64,000 bases of DNA from Halomicrococcus gelatinilyticus. GTDB lineage: Archaea; Halobacteriota; Halobacteria; Halobacteriales; Haladaptataceae. This document shows, one piece after another, positions 8,716 to 18,089 of this stretch (the first letter of the stretch is position 1; every line of letters begins with the position of its first letter). A model generated the notes under the pieces. The model worked only from the letters and a program-made list of their open reading frames with translations. It did no database searches and had not been told where the DNA came from. A program made the position numbers and the translations under genes. The stretch covers positions 558,001 through 622,000 of the forward strand of contig CP100465.1 of NCBI GenBank assembly GCA_024227995.1, written 5' to 3'.

Positions 8716-9687
8716 ATGATTACGAGAAAAGCTGGAAGGTATCTCTCACACACGGGAGTAATGTTCGTTCTTGTTGCCACGTTCTGGGGGACCTCGTTCG
8801 TCTCCATCGCGGAGGGACTGCACTACTTCCCGCCGATACTGTTCGCAGCTATCCGCTACGACGTCGCCGGGCTGCTGGTCCTCGGGTACGCAATCATCAG
8901 GACCGACCGCTGGCGGCCGACCGACCGACAGGACTGGCTGGCGGTCGGCATCGTCGGCGCGTTCGTCATCTTCGGTCACCACGCGTTCCTCTACCTCGGC
9001 GAGCAGCACGTCCCGGGCGCGCTCGCCGCGGTCATCGTCAGCCTCGCGCCCGTGCTGACGGCGATGTTCGCCAGCACCCTCTTCACCGACCAGCAGGTCA
9101 CGCCCGTCGGCGCGCTCGGGTTCGTCTTCGGCTTCGTCGGCGTCGGTGTGGTCGCCAATCCCGACCCCGCGAACCTCGTGTCGACGAACGGAATAGCCAT
9201 GGGACTCGTCTTCCTCTCGACGGTGAGCTTCGCCCTCGGGTCGGTGCTCACCCAGCCCATCCAGTCCGAACTGCCCGCCCCCACGCTGCAGGGCTGGGCG
9301 ATGGTGTTCGGAGCCGGACTGCTCCACGTCGTCAGCGCGATGCGCGGGGAGTCGGCGGCCGCCATCGACTGGACGCCGACAGCCATCACCTCGCTGGTTT
9401 ACCTCGTCGTCTTCTCCGGCGCGATCGCCTTCCTGCTGTACTTCCAGCTGCTCGACCGCCTCGGGCCGACCGAACTCAACCTCGTCGGCTACCTCGAACC
9501 CGTCGTCGCGACGCTGGTCAGCTGGATGCTGCTCGGCGAACTCGTCGACGGCACGACGGTCGCCGGCTTCGCCGCCATCTTCGTCGGGTTCGCCCTGCTG
9601 AAGCGCCGCGCTCTCGAGGACGTGGTCCGGTCCGTCTCGGGCTCGCTGACCGCCGGCTCCGCGTCCTGGCGCACGCGCGGTCGCTAA
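8716..9687 (+). CDS. EamA/DMT family transporter
   Basis: 323 residues with about ten hydrophobic segments in the two-repeat EamA arrangement. Family features include the N-terminal ATFWGTSFVSIAEGL, RYDVAGLLVL in the first repeat, EQHVPGALAAVIVSLAPVLTA, and the second-repeat signature GPTELNLVGYLEPVVATLVSWMLLGE. It exports metabolites or amino-acid-like drugs; the substrate is unknown. The 267-base divergent gap to the Lrp gene includes an A/T-rich stretch (about 8640-8715) with gaatttaaca near 8674. ATG 8761 is an alternative start. Confidence 0.88.
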   Translation: MITRKAGRYLSHTGVMFVLVATFWGTSFVSIAEGLHYFPPILFAAIRYDVAGLLVLGYAIIRTDRWRPTDRQDWLAVGIVGAFVIFGHHAFLYLGEQHVPGALAAVIVSLAPVLTAMFASTLFTDQQVTPVGALGFVFGFVGVGVVANPDPANLVSTNGIAMGLVFLSTVSFALGSVLTQPIQSELPAPTLQGWAMVFGAGLLHVVSAMRGESAAAIDWTPTAITSLVYLVVFSGAIAFLLYFQLLDRLGPTELNLVGYLEPVVATLVSWMLLGELVDGTTVAGFAAIFVGFALLKRRALEDVVRSVSGSLTAGSASWRTRGR

Positions 9688-9725
9688 CCCGAACGCTCAC
9701 CTGCGTCCGGTCCCTCTCCTCCCCC

Positions 9726-10364
9726 ATGACGAAGCGCGCGCTGGAGCGCCGACTCGCCGCGGTCGCCGATTTCGACGAGCCGCGGGTCGACCTGGAGCAG
9801 TACGCCACCCCGGCCGACCTCGCGGCCCACCTCGTCCACCTCGCCGACGTCCACGGCGACGTCGCCGGCCGGACGGTCGTCGACCTCGGGACGGGAACGG
9901 GCGTGCTCGCGCTCGGTGCCGCGACCCGGGACCCGGTACGCGTCGTCGGCCTCGACGCCGACCGGGCCGCGCTGCGGGCCGCGCGCGACAACGAGCGCCG
10001 CGTCGACCCTGCAGTGGCGGTCGAGTGGCTGCGGGGCGACGCGACTCGCCCGCCGCTGTGTCTGGACGACCGTCGGATTCCTGCACAGGACGTCACGGTG
10101 CTCATGAACCCGCCGTTCGGGGCGCAGCGCGGCAACGAGCACGCCGACCGCGCGTTCCTCGACGCGACGGCGTCGCTCGCCGACGTCTCCTACTCGATCC
10201 ACAACGAGGGGAGCCAGGGGTTCGTCGAGGCGTTCGCGGACGACCGCGGCGGCGAGGTGACCCACGCGTTCCGCGCCGAACTCCCGCTGGAGCGACAGTT
10301 CGCGTTCCAGCGGGAGGAGCGGCGAGTGCTCGACGCCGAGGTGTTCCGCGTCGAGTGGCAGTGA
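9726..10364 (+). CDS. METTL5-like N6-adenine RNA methyltransferase
   Basis: 212 residues. LEQYATPADLAAHLVHLA near the N-terminus, the SAM loop VVDLGTGTGVLALGA, and the catalytic NPPFGAQRGNEHADRAFL fit archaeal METTL5-family enzymes, which in eukaryotes methylate one adenine of small-subunit rRNA. It probably modifies 16S rRNA here. It stands 38 bases after the exporter and its stop abuts the convergent rhomboid gene at 10365. Confidence 0.85.
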   Translation: MTKRALERRLAAVADFDEPRVDLEQYATPADLAAHLVHLADVHGDVAGRTVVDLGTGTGVLALGAATRDPVRVVGLDADRAALRAARDNERRVDPAVAVEWLRGDATRPPLCLDDRRIPAQDVTVLMNPPFGAQRGNEHADRAFLDATASLADVSYSIHNEGSQGFVEAFADDRGGEVTHAFRAELPLERQFAFQREERRVLDAEVFRVEWQ

Positions 10365-11999
10365 TCAGGCGTTCTCGCGCCGCGCCACCTCGACCCGCGT
10401 CAGGTTGACGTTGGCGTAGATGGCGTTGTCCTCGCGGGTGAACTGGATGCCCCGGACGTTGGCGGTCTCGTTGCGCGCAGGGACCGGCGTCGTCCCGACC
10501 GTCTCGTTGTCGTGGCCGAGTCGGATGACGAACCGTTCGTTCTGCGGCGCGACGGAGACGTTCAGGCCCTTGATCACGGGCCCGGCGGTCGCCGGCCCGG
10601 ATGAGTAGGCGCGCTGCCAGGAGCCGTTCTCCGGCCGCAGCCAGACCATGTAGGTGCTCCCGCCGCCGGTCGTCGACCAGCCGACGCGCCTGACGTCCAC
10701 CGCCCGCGACCAGTCGACGCCGCCGACGCGGACGGTCGCCGACCCGCCGTGCGCGAGGCGGCCCTTCGTCACCTCGCGACTCCATATCTCGCGGTCAGGG
10801 TTGACGACGATGACGCCGCTGGTGTTCACGCGCGTCGTCTCGCCGCCGACGGAGACGTCGACGGCCGTCACCTTCTGGTTCCGGACGTCCTCGGCGTACA
10901 TCACGGTGTAGCCCCGGACGTCGACGCCGGTGTCGACGCCGGCCGTACCGTCGCCCTGGACCTCGGTGAGGTTCACCGGGACGGCGACGAACGCCATCGT
11001 GACCAGCGGCAGGAGGACGAGCATCACCGCCAGCGTGCGCGTCGTCCCGCCGAACGAGTCTCGTTCGTGCGCTCGAACCGCGAACGCGACCACCGTCGCG
11101 ATGGCCAGCACGAACACGACGCCGAGTCCCCGGTAGAGGACGTACTTCTCGAGGCCGCGGTACCACCACAGGGCCCACAGCGACAGCGACATCGTGACCA
11201 GCAGTGCGCCAGCCCACGACCGGAGCGCCGAAGGGACGCGGCCGTCCCGCCGTCGCGCGACGAGCAGTCCCGCCAGGATACCGAGGAACAGGCCGAGTAC
11301 GTGCCCCTGGATGGCGATGCCGAACCACCACGGGGTGGAGTAGCTGGAACTCGCGCTCGCCTCGACGAGCGGGTTCTGGAACGTCCGGTACGCCGTTCTG
11401 ACGGCGCCCTGTGCCGAGAGAGCGACGACGGTCCCGATCGGGTAGCGGACCAGCGCGAACCCGACGAAGGCGAAGAGGACGCCGGAGAAGCCGATGACCG
11501 GCCCCCACGAGAGCAGGCTGGTGCCGAGGCCGACGACGCCGACGCCGAGCGGGAACAGCACGAACGCTCGCAGCCAGGGGTTCGTCCGCCACGACCCGAA
11601 GGAGGTCTCGCCGCGGTCGGTCGGGTAGTGGCTGAAGTAGTACTCTGCCAGCGGCGCGACCGCGACCGTTCCCATCACGTTCCCGAGGAGATGGCCCGGC
11701 CCGCCGTGCGAGAACGGCCCCAGCAGGACGCCGACCGGGTAGAGGTACGACCACGACGCGAACGCGACCGTGACCGGGTTCCGCCAGTGCTGCCAACCGT
11801 GCTGGACGAACAGGTACACGCCGACCACGCCCGCGACGGAGACGAGCGTCCCCCACGGAACGCCGAGGAGGAACCGCTCGCGGAGTCGCCCGCTCCAGCG
11901 ACCGTGCGGCCGGTCCAGCGCCCAGACGACGAGTAGCGACGCGACCAGGCCGACGACGATGGCGACCCGTATCGACAACCCGTCGAACGGAGAACTCAT
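10365..11999 (-). CDS. Rhomboid-family intramembrane serine protease with large C-terminal extracytoplasmic domain
   Basis: 544 residues. After a hydrophobic N-terminal segment, residues 60-330 hold the rhomboid core: HGWQHWRNPVTVAF, HLLGNVMGTV (oxyanion Asn/His), the nucleophile in GFSGVLFAFVGFALV and the catalytic His in GIAIQGHVLGLFLGILAG, the Ser-His pair of rhomboid proteases. Residues from about 355 form a hydrophilic, Thr/Val-rich domain of about 180 residues containing a WSREVTKGRLAHGG segment, probably facing outside. A TATA-like box fits a leaderless start. Confidence 0.88.
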   Translation of the reverse strand: MSSPFDGLSIRVAIVVGLVASLLVVWALDRPHGRWSGRLRERFLLGVPWGTLVSVAGVVGVYLFVQHGWQHWRNPVTVAFASWSYLYPVGVLLGPFSHGGPGHLLGNVMGTVAVAPLAEYYFSHYPTDRGETSFGSWRTNPWLRAFVLFPLGVGVVGLGTSLLSWGPVIGFSGVLFAFVGFALVRYPIGTVVALSAQGAVRTAYRTFQNPLVEASASSSYSTPWWFGIAIQGHVLGLFLGILAGLLVARRRDGRVPSALRSWAGALLVTMSLSLWALWWYRGLEKYVLYRGLGVVFVLAIATVVAFAVRAHERDSFGGTTRTLAVMLVLLPLVTMAFVAVPVNLTEVQGDGTAGVDTGVDVRGYTVMYAEDVRNQKVTAVDVSVGGETTRVNTSGVIVVNPDREIWSREVTKGRLAHGGSATVRVGGVDWSRAVDVRRVGWSTTGGGSTYMVWLRPENGSWQRAYSSGPATAGPVIKGLNVSVAPQNERFVIRLGHDNETVGTTPVPARNETANVRGIQFTREDNAIYANVNLTRVEVARRENA

Positions 12000-12021
12000 A
12001 CGCGGAGTGTGTGAGCGCGGG

Positions 12022-12029
12022 GTTATAAA
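12022..12029 (-). promoter_or_regulatory. TATA-like box of the rhomboid gene
   Basis: Read on the minus strand this is tttataac, centred 26-27 bases before the ATG at 11999. Confidence 0.55.
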
Positions 12030-12102
12030 TGAACGTCCATCGACCGACTGACGGGACGACCCCGGCCGTCGACGCGGACGACGCCGAGTGAAACCTACTG
12101 TG

Positions 12103-12112
12103 GTTACGTAAC
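12103..12112. promoter_or_regulatory. Palindrome gttacgtaac upstream of the oxyanion-binding protein
   Basis: A perfect 10-base palindrome lies 33 bases before ATG 12145 and is followed by a second related element (tcacgta at 12118-12124). Position over the promoter suggests an operator. There is no direct evidence of a bound regulator. Confidence 0.4.
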
Positions 12113-12144
12113 TACTTTCACGTAGCTGGTACTGGTTTCACGAT

Positions 12145-12966
12145 ATGGACCGTCGCACCGCCCTCCGACGCGGCGGCGGCGCACTGGCGCTCGGCGGGGC
12201 TGCCGTCCTGGGCTACTCCGGGTCCGGCAGTTCGACGCCCACCGTGCTCGTCGCCGGCAGCCTCCAGAGCGTCGTCGAGGACGTCGGTGACGCCGCCGTC
12301 GAGGCGCACGGCAGCGTCACCGTCCGTCGACTCGTCGACGAGGGCGCGCGGGACCCGGACGCGATGGCGCTGGCCGACCCGCGCCTGTTCGCCGGCCTGG
12401 CCACTCCACGACTCTTCGCCACCAACGCGCTCGTGGTCGCGTACGACCCCGACTCCCCGCACGCAGACGCCATCGAGCGCGACTGGCAGGCGGCGCTCCG
12501 GCGCGACCTCCTCGTCGGGCGCACCGACCCCGCGAACGACCCGCTGGGCTACCGGACGGTGATGGCCCTGCGACTCGCGGGGGTCGCCGACGCGCTCGCC
12601 GACGTCGACGTCTTCCCCGAGACGCGACTGCTGCAGAGCCTGGAGGCCGGCGCCATCGACGCCGCTTTCGCCTACCGGAACATGGCCGTCGAACACGACG
12701 TCCCCTACGCGTCGCTGCCCGACCGCATCGACTTCTCGAACCCCCAGTTCGCCGACCGGTACGCCAGCGTCAGCGTCGAACTCCCCGACCGGACGGTCCG
12801 GGGCGCACCCATCAGGTACGGCGCTGCGGCGCTGACCGACGCCGGGGAGCCCTGGGTCGAGCGACTGGTCGAGGGGCGCGAACGACTGCAAGCGGCCGGG
12901 TTCGGCGTACCGGACGGCTATCCCGTTCGCGCGACGGTCGCCGGTACCGCGTCGACGACCGACTAA
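12145..12966 (+). CDS. Oxyanion (tungstate/molybdate-like) substrate-binding protein
   Basis: 273 residues. The N-terminus has a Tat-like twin Arg (DRRTALRRGGGALALGGAAVLGY) but no lipobox cysteine. The fold signature of WtpA/ModA-type binding proteins is present: VLVAGSLQSVVEDV at the mature N-terminus, ATNALVVAYDPDSP, the anion-binding RTDPANDPLGYRTVMAL, and SLEAGAIDAAFAYRNMA. It should bind an oxyanion outside the cell. No ABC permease or ATPase gene is adjacent, so it is an orphan here. Its last 4 bases overlap the end of the convergent 12963 gene. Confidence 0.82.
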   Translation: MDRRTALRRGGGALALGGAAVLGYSGSGSSTPTVLVAGSLQSVVEDVGDAAVEAHGSVTVRRLVDEGARDPDAMALADPRLFAGLATPRLFATNALVVAYDPDSPHADAIERDWQAALRRDLLVGRTDPANDPLGYRTVMALRLAGVADALADVDVFPETRLLQSLEAGAIDAAFAYRNMAVEHDVPYASLPDRIDFSNPQFADRYASVSVELPDRTVRGAPIRYGAAALTDAGEPWVERLVEGRERLQAAGFGVPDGYPVRATVAGTASTTD

Positions 12967-13421
12967 TCGAAGTCCGGCAGGTCGTCGGGAGCCTCGTACT
13001 CGGCCTCCCAGTCGATGTAGTCGTCCGCCAGCACGTCACAGATCGTCTGTCCGAGTTCCGTCATCGCGGCGTTGATGGAGGAGACGGCGTTCCACGAGTC
13101 GAGGTCGGGATGGATGTCTCGCTCCTGCCAGTCCTCGGGGAGCCCCGGTGCGTGGTAGCCGACGCGGTCGGCGAAGTCGTCCCAGAAGAAGTCGAATTCC
13201 GAGAAGAGGTCGAGGTCGCGAGCCGTCTCGAACTCCCGCTCGTCCAGGACCGTCCGTTCGGCCCACCGTTCGAACGCCTCCGCCCACGCCCCGTCGCGGA
13301 GGAACTCCTCGAGTTCGTCGCGGCGGTAGTCGTCGCCCTGTACGTCGGCGTCCTCGTACTGCGAGGCGTCGACCTCCGTGGCGAGCGACGGCGGCGACGG
13401 CGTCTCGACGTCGAGTCCCAT
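12963..13421 (-). CDS. Conserved acidic haloarchaeal protein, function unknown
   Basis: 152 residues, strongly acidic and rich in Trp, Phe and Tyr (FSEFDFFWDDFADRVGYHAP), which argues for a real folded protein. No cysteines beyond one, no membrane segment. A cttatc element about 27 bases upstream of the start (near 13449) supports the ATG at 13421. I do not recognise the family. Confidence 0.75.
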   Translation of the reverse strand: MGLDVETPSPPSLATEVDASQYEDADVQGDDYRRDELEEFLRDGAWAEAFERWAERTVLDEREFETARDLDLFSEFDFFWDDFADRVGYHAPGLPEDWQERDIHPDLDSWNAVSSINAAMTELGQTICDVLADDYIDWEAEYEAPDDLPDFD

Positions 13422-13537
13422 GAGCGCCGCTACGGCCGGTCCCGGGATAAGCGTTCCTTCGACGCCGACGCGCGTGCACAGGGCCGGCCACCCGACCGAC
13501 CACAGCGCGTATGCCGGTCCCCGGCGTGTGTCCCGGC

Positions 13538-14200
13538 ATGAGCACGATCACGGAGGTCGAATTCCCGGCGAGCGAGTTCGCACTCAGGGACACGCTGGCG
13601 GCGGTTCCGGGCCTCGAACTCGACGTCCTCCGGGTTGCGGCGCACGGCGAGGACCGCGTCCTCCCGCACATGTGGGCCAGGGCCGACTCGTTCGACGCCC
13701 TCGACGACGCGCTCCGTGAGGATTCCTCCGTCGACGGGTTCGACGTGCTGGACGACCTCGGGGAGGAGCGGCTCTACCGGATGAACTGGGTGGGCCAGAT
13801 CCGCGTCATCGTGCACGTGCTCCTCGAGGAAGACGCGACAGTGCTGGACGCCCACGGCGAGGACGACCACTGGCGGTTCCGCATCCTGTTCCCGGACCGC
13901 GACGCGCTGTCGGCGACGTACGACTTCGCCAGGGAGGCGGGACTGTCGTTCGACGTCCGGAACATCTACGAACTGGACCAGACAAGGCACGGGTTCTTCG
14001 GTCTCACCGAAGAACAGCACGAGACGCTGCTGATGGCGCTCGACGCGGGCTACTACGAGGTGCCGCGGAAGGCGACCGCAGACGACCTGGCAGACGGCCT
14101 CGACATCTCCCACCAGGCGGTCTCCGAGCGCCTGCGCCGGGGGCACGGCAGCCTGGTGAAGAACGCGCTCGCCATCGGCACCGACGAGCCGGACGAGTAA
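13538..14200 (+). CDS. Bat-type (bacterio-opsin activator) HTH regulator
   Basis: 220 residues from MSTITEVEF. The first 150 residues match the alpha/beta sensor half typical of these proteins (FALRDTLAAVPGLELDVLRV, WRFRILFPDRDALSATYDF). The C-terminus is the HTH-10 domain: LTEEQHETLLMALDAGYYEVPRKATADDLADGLDISHQAVSERLRRG. It should be a DNA-binding regulator; its target is unknown. An upstream in-frame ATG at 13511 was rejected because it adds a Pro-rich leader. Confidence 0.9.
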   Translation: MSTITEVEFPASEFALRDTLAAVPGLELDVLRVAAHGEDRVLPHMWARADSFDALDDALREDSSVDGFDVLDDLGEERLYRMNWVGQIRVIVHVLLEEDATVLDAHGEDDHWRFRILFPDRDALSATYDFAREAGLSFDVRNIYELDQTRHGFFGLTEEQHETLLMALDAGYYEVPRKATADDLADGLDISHQAVSERLRRGHGSLVKNALAIGTDEPDE

Positions 14201-14257
14201 CGGCCGCAACGTCTGCGCTGTCGTCCGACGCGCTCCGCGACGGACGACGAGACGGAG

Positions 14258-16666
14258 TCAGTTACCGAAGACGGTGCTCAGTTCGTCGCGCCACTCGTGG
14301 ATGGACTCGATCTCGTCCCGGATGTCCTGGATGTCGTCACGGACGTCGATGGCGGACAGCTCCGACCGCAACTCCTCGACGTCCTCCTGGACGTCGACCG
14401 AGGACAGGTCGGACCGGAGCTCCTCGACGTCGGCCTGGACGTCCTCCACGCGTTCGACGAGTTCCTCCTCCGTGTCGGAGACGGACGACGAGAGCTCCGC
14501 CACGTCGTCCGACAGCGCCTCGACGTCGGATTCGAGCGCCAGCGCCTGGCGGAAGTCGTCGCGCAGGTCCTCGAGTTCGTCGTCGAGCGCGGCCGCCTCC
14601 TGGGTGTTCTGGGCGACGAGGTCCTCGAGGTCGTCCAGCTGGTCGGCGAGTCGCTCCACGTCGTCGCTCACGTCGGTGACGCTCTCGAGGTCGTCACTCA
14701 CTGCGGCGAGACCGTCCTCGAGGTCGCCGACGCGTTCGAGGTCGTCGCTCACGCTCTCGAGGTCGTTCTCGAGGTCCGCGAGCCGGTCGACCTCCTCGCT
14801 GACGTCGTCGACGCGGTCCGCCAGCTCGTCGACGCGGTCCACCCGTTCGCCGACGTCCTCGACGCGCCGCTCCACTTCGTCGACGCGTTCTCTGGTTCCG
14901 GAGAGGTCCGCCAGTTCGTCCTCGACGTCGTCGACGCGGTCGAACTCCTCGCGCAGCGACTCGACGTCTCCCTGCAAGGACTCGACCTCGTCTTCGACGT
15001 CCTCGACGCCGGCGACCCGGTCGGCCACCGCGTCGAGCGACTCTTCGACGTCCGCGATGCGGTCGGTCTCCTCCTGGACGCTCTCCAGTTCCGCCTCGAC
15101 GTCGTCGACGCGGTCGACGGTCTCCCGCACGGCCTCGACGTCGTCCTCGAGGCCCTCGACCATGGCGCGGGTCCGCTCGTCGGCGTCCTTCCGACCCTCG
15201 ATCTCCTCGCGAACCGCGTCGAGGTCCTCTCGCACGGCACTGACCTCCTCCTCGAAGTCCGCGATGACGCCCTTCGCCGTCCCGTTCTCGTCGATGAACG
15301 CCTCCAGCGCCTCGGTGTAGGCTGACATGTCCTCGACGCGCGACTGGAGGTGGCGCAGGCGGACGCTGACGCTCTCGGGCATCTCGACGTCGAGTTCCTT
15401 CCGGAGCACGTCCAGGTCGTCGTCGTCGACCTCGCCGGCGCGGATTTCGTCGGCGAGCGCGGCCGCCACGCTCCCCGGTCGAGGCGGCGAGGCGGGCTGC
15501 TCGGGGACGTGGACGTCGTCCTCGTCGGACGGCGACGCCGCGTCCGGGCTCTCGTCCGCGACTGCTCCGGCACCGGCGGGGCCGTCCGCGTCGTCCGTGG
15601 CGTCCTCGTCCCGGGAGGCGAGCGGTTCGGTCTCGTCGTCGGCGTCCGGCGTCGCCTCGTCGGTGTCGGACGCGGTCGCGTCGTCGAGTTCGGTCGACGT
15701 CGTGTCGTCGGCGTCCGGCGTCGCCTCGTCGGTGTCCGACGCGGTCGCGTCGTCGAGTTCGGTCGACGTCGTGTCGTCGCCGCCCGACAGCGGGTCGGAC
15801 CCCGCGGCAGGGTCACCGGTCGCCGGCGCGTCGTCCGCGGTCGTCTCCTCGTCGTCCGTCACCGGCGCGTCGTCTTCGGCGAGCGGGTCGGCCGCCGCGT
15901 CGGCGGTGGTCGCGGGCGAGTCGTCCGCTTCGCCCGGGGAGTCAGGGTCGCTTCCGGGGGCGAGCGGGTCGTCGTTCGCGTCGCCGGAGGCGTCGTCTCC
16001 GCCAGCCAGCGGGTCCTCGCTACCGGCGAGCGGGTCGGTCTCGTCGTCGGCACCGAGGGGGTCGGTCTCGTCGCCACTGGGGGAGTCCTCGCCCGTCTCC
16101 GCGAGCGGGTCGGTCTCCTCGCCGCCGAGCGGGTCGCCACCGAGTGGGTCGTCGGGCGCGTCGCTCTCCTCGCCGAGTCCGGGCAGGTCGCTCTCGCCCG
16201 CGATGACGTCGCGGACGACCTGGCTGCTGTCCTCCGAGACGATGTCGGTGATGGTGTGGTCCTCGACCTCCGGGTCGTCGTTCGCCTCGCGGCCCTCGCC
16301 CGCGGCGACGGCGTCGACCATCGGCGGTCGGAGGAACCGGTCGGCCTCCTCGCGGTCCGAGATGCGGATTCCGTAGACGGTGACGAGGTCCTCGCCCGGG
16401 TCGAGCGTGCGCTCGAACTGGACGCGGTGGTCCTTGTACGCCGTCCAGTTGTCGTTCTCGAAGTTCGGGTGGAACCCCACGTTGTCCATCGGGAAGTCCT
16501 CGGGGACGCGGTCCGTTATCCGGACGGAGACCGGTTCGTCGCGCCGGGACCGGATCTCGAACTTGATCGCCGGAACCGCGAACTCGTCGCCGTCGAAGGA
16601 CTTGTCGACGGTGACCCCGCTCGACGAACTGGTCACCACTTCGTTCCCCTCGGTGAAATCACTCAT
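14258..16666 (-). CDS. Large acidic coiled-coil protein with DPL-rich linker
   Basis: 802 residues from MSDFTEG. Residues 1-115 form a compact beta-rich domain (VPAIKFEIRSRRDEPVSVRITD, FHPNFENDNWTAYKDHRVQF). Residues 150-385 are low-complexity Asp/Ala/Thr sequence with recurring DPLGG, DPLA and DETDPL units and an exact-length 23-residue tandem duplication. Residues 390-420 hold ALADEIRAGEVDDDDL. From about 435 to the end runs a near-continuous coiled coil with heptad patterns such as VDDVEAELESVQEETDRI and VERLADQLDDLEDLV. There is no ATPase head, so it is not an SMC protein. A structural or scaffold role is likely. Confidence 0.82.
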   Translation of the reverse strand: MSDFTEGNEVVTSSSSGVTVDKSFDGDEFAVPAIKFEIRSRRDEPVSVRITDRVPEDFPMDNVGFHPNFENDNWTAYKDHRVQFERTLDPGEDLVTVYGIRISDREEADRFLRPPMVDAVAAGEGREANDDPEVEDHTITDIVSEDSSQVVRDVIAGESDLPGLGEESDAPDDPLGGDPLGGEETDPLAETGEDSPSGDETDPLGADDETDPLAGSEDPLAGGDDASGDANDDPLAPGSDPDSPGEADDSPATTADAAADPLAEDDAPVTDDEETTADDAPATGDPAAGSDPLSGGDDTTSTELDDATASDTDEATPDADDTTSTELDDATASDTDEATPDADDETEPLASRDEDATDDADGPAGAGAVADESPDAASPSDEDDVHVPEQPASPPRPGSVAAALADEIRAGEVDDDDLDVLRKELDVEMPESVSVRLRHLQSRVEDMSAYTEALEAFIDENGTAKGVIADFEEEVSAVREDLDAVREEIEGRKDADERTRAMVEGLEDDVEAVRETVDRVDDVEAELESVQEETDRIADVEESLDAVADRVAGVEDVEDEVESLQGDVESLREEFDRVDDVEDELADLSGTRERVDEVERRVEDVGERVDRVDELADRVDDVSEEVDRLADLENDLESVSDDLERVGDLEDGLAAVSDDLESVTDVSDDVERLADQLDDLEDLVAQNTQEAAALDDELEDLRDDFRQALALESDVEALSDDVAELSSSVSDTEEELVERVEDVQADVEELRSDLSSVDVQEDVEELRSELSAIDVRDDIQDIRDEIESIHEWRDELSTVFGN
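15642..15779. repeat. 69-base tandem duplication inside the coiled-coil gene
   Basis: Copies at 15642-15710 and 15711-15779 differ at one visible base and each encode 23 residues of the acidic linker (DDTTSTELDDATASDTDEA and following). Length in multiples of three keeps the frame, suggesting a recent slippage expansion. Confidence 0.85.
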
Positions 16667-16690
16667 ACAGTTCACATCCGAGAAGGGACA

Positions 16691-16698
16691 TATAAAAC
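16691..16698 (-). promoter_or_regulatory. TATA-like box of the coiled-coil gene
   Basis: Minus-strand tgttttata is centred about 28 bases before the start at 16666 and excludes the upstream ATGs at 16792 and nearby. Confidence 0.55.
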
Positions 16699-16751
16699 AT
16701 ACGCTGAAATGATGGTGCGCTTTTACGTCCTCGCGCCTCGTACGCGAGCGC

Positions 16752-17672
16752 ATGGCACTGCTCGCCGGGACCGCCGACGGCGTGTATCGCACCGAGGGAC
16801 GTGACGTCGCGTCCGCGAGCCAGGTCCTCGACGCCGGTCGGGTCCTTCGGGTCCGCCGGTTCGACGACCGCGACGGCGTCTTCGCCGCGACGAAGAGCGG
16901 CCTCTACCGGAGCAGGGACGGCGGCGACTCCTGGGCGGACCTCGGCGTCCCCCGGGAAGAGGTCTACTCCGTGCTCGGCGCAGCGGGACGTCTCTACGCC
17001 GGCACCCACCCTGCGCACCTCTACGTATCGGCGGACGACGGCGAGTCGTGGCGCGAACTCGACGCCTTCCAGGACCTCCCGTCGCGGGACACATGGCACA
17101 CGCCGCGCCACCGCGACGAGGCGCACGTCCGGAGCCTGGGAGCGCACCCGGACGCCCCGGACCGCGTCGTCGCCGGCGTCGAGGTCGGCGGCGTCCACGT
17201 CAGCGACGACCGCGGCCAGACGTGGGAGGAGCGCAGGAACGGCGTCCACGACGACGTCCACCACGTGCTCGTCACGGGGCCGGACCGATGGGTCGCCTCC
17301 TGTGGCGGCGGCCTCTACGAGACCGGGGACGGCGGCGAAACCTGGACCCGTCTCGACGCCGACCTCGACCGCACGTACTTCCGGGAGGCGTTCGCCCACG
17401 ACGGGGTGCTGTACGCCGCCGCCGCGCGGTCGTCGCCGGGAACCTGGCGTGGCCCGTCCGGCGCGAACGCGGCGCTGTACGAGCGCCGCGGCGGCGACCT
17501 GACGCAGGTCGACTACCCTGGCGCTCCCGAGGAGGTCGTCCTCGCGTGGACGGTCCGCGACGGTCGCGTCGTCGCGGCGACGAACGACGGCAGCGTCGTC
17601 GAGCGCGGCGACGACGGCTGGCGCGAACTGGGGCGACTCCCGTCCGCGGTCGGTTCGCTGGCGTCGGTCTGA
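16752..17672 (+). CDS. BNR/Asp-box repeat beta-propeller protein
   Basis: 306 residues. Repeated Asp-boxes of the S-x-D-x-G-x-x-W form are visible: SRDGGDSWADL, SADDGESWREL, SDDRGQTWEER, TGDGGETWTRL and a weaker ERGDDGWREL. They are spaced about 50 residues apart, as in WD40/YVTN/BNR-like propellers of the sialidase fold. No signal peptide is seen, so the protein is probably cytoplasmic; no catalytic set for sialidase is evident. A cttttac box 30 bases upstream supports the start. Confidence 0.85.
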   Translation: MALLAGTADGVYRTEGRDVASASQVLDAGRVLRVRRFDDRDGVFAATKSGLYRSRDGGDSWADLGVPREEVYSVLGAAGRLYAGTHPAHLYVSADDGESWRELDAFQDLPSRDTWHTPRHRDEAHVRSLGAHPDAPDRVVAGVEVGGVHVSDDRGQTWEERRNGVHDDVHHVLVTGPDRWVASCGGGLYETGDGGETWTRLDADLDRTYFREAFAHDGVLYAAAARSSPGTWRGPSGANAALYERRGGDLTQVDYPGAPEEVVLAWTVRDGRVVAATNDGSVVERGDDGWRELGRLPSAVGSLASV

Positions 17673-18089
17673 GCGGAACCGGAGGCCACGCCGAGGGGGC
17701 ACTCGCGAACACCACGGGCGGGAGAGTCGTTCTAGACGACCGTTTCGAGACGGCGTTGCGACGCCACGACGAACGACGACGCCGGGAGCGACCACCTCGA
17801 ACCGTCGCAACCGTCGGATACGGGACGGTGACGGGTCGTCGGGCGCGGAACGGGCTCCGAGCGCAGTCGGCAATCTGTCCTCGCACGGAGGTCGCTTCAC
17901 CAGGCGCCACGGGGGCCGTGACGGCCGGCCGACGGTGACGTCCGTCGGGTGGGTTCGTTTTACCGACCGTACCAGGCTCCTGCCGGCACGGAGTTCTATC
18001 CACAACGTACCGGCCTGGAATCACGGTACAGCGGCCCGTTAACCGCGCGTACCAAATCCACTAAGGTCGAATCGCATCTGTAGAGAAAT
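17673..18089. other. 417-base intergenic region
   Basis: No credible ORF or RNA gene is seen. The sequence remains G+C-rich until about 17990, then becomes less so before the small winged-helix gene, where tccactaag (about 18056) may act as its promoter box. Confidence 0.5.
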
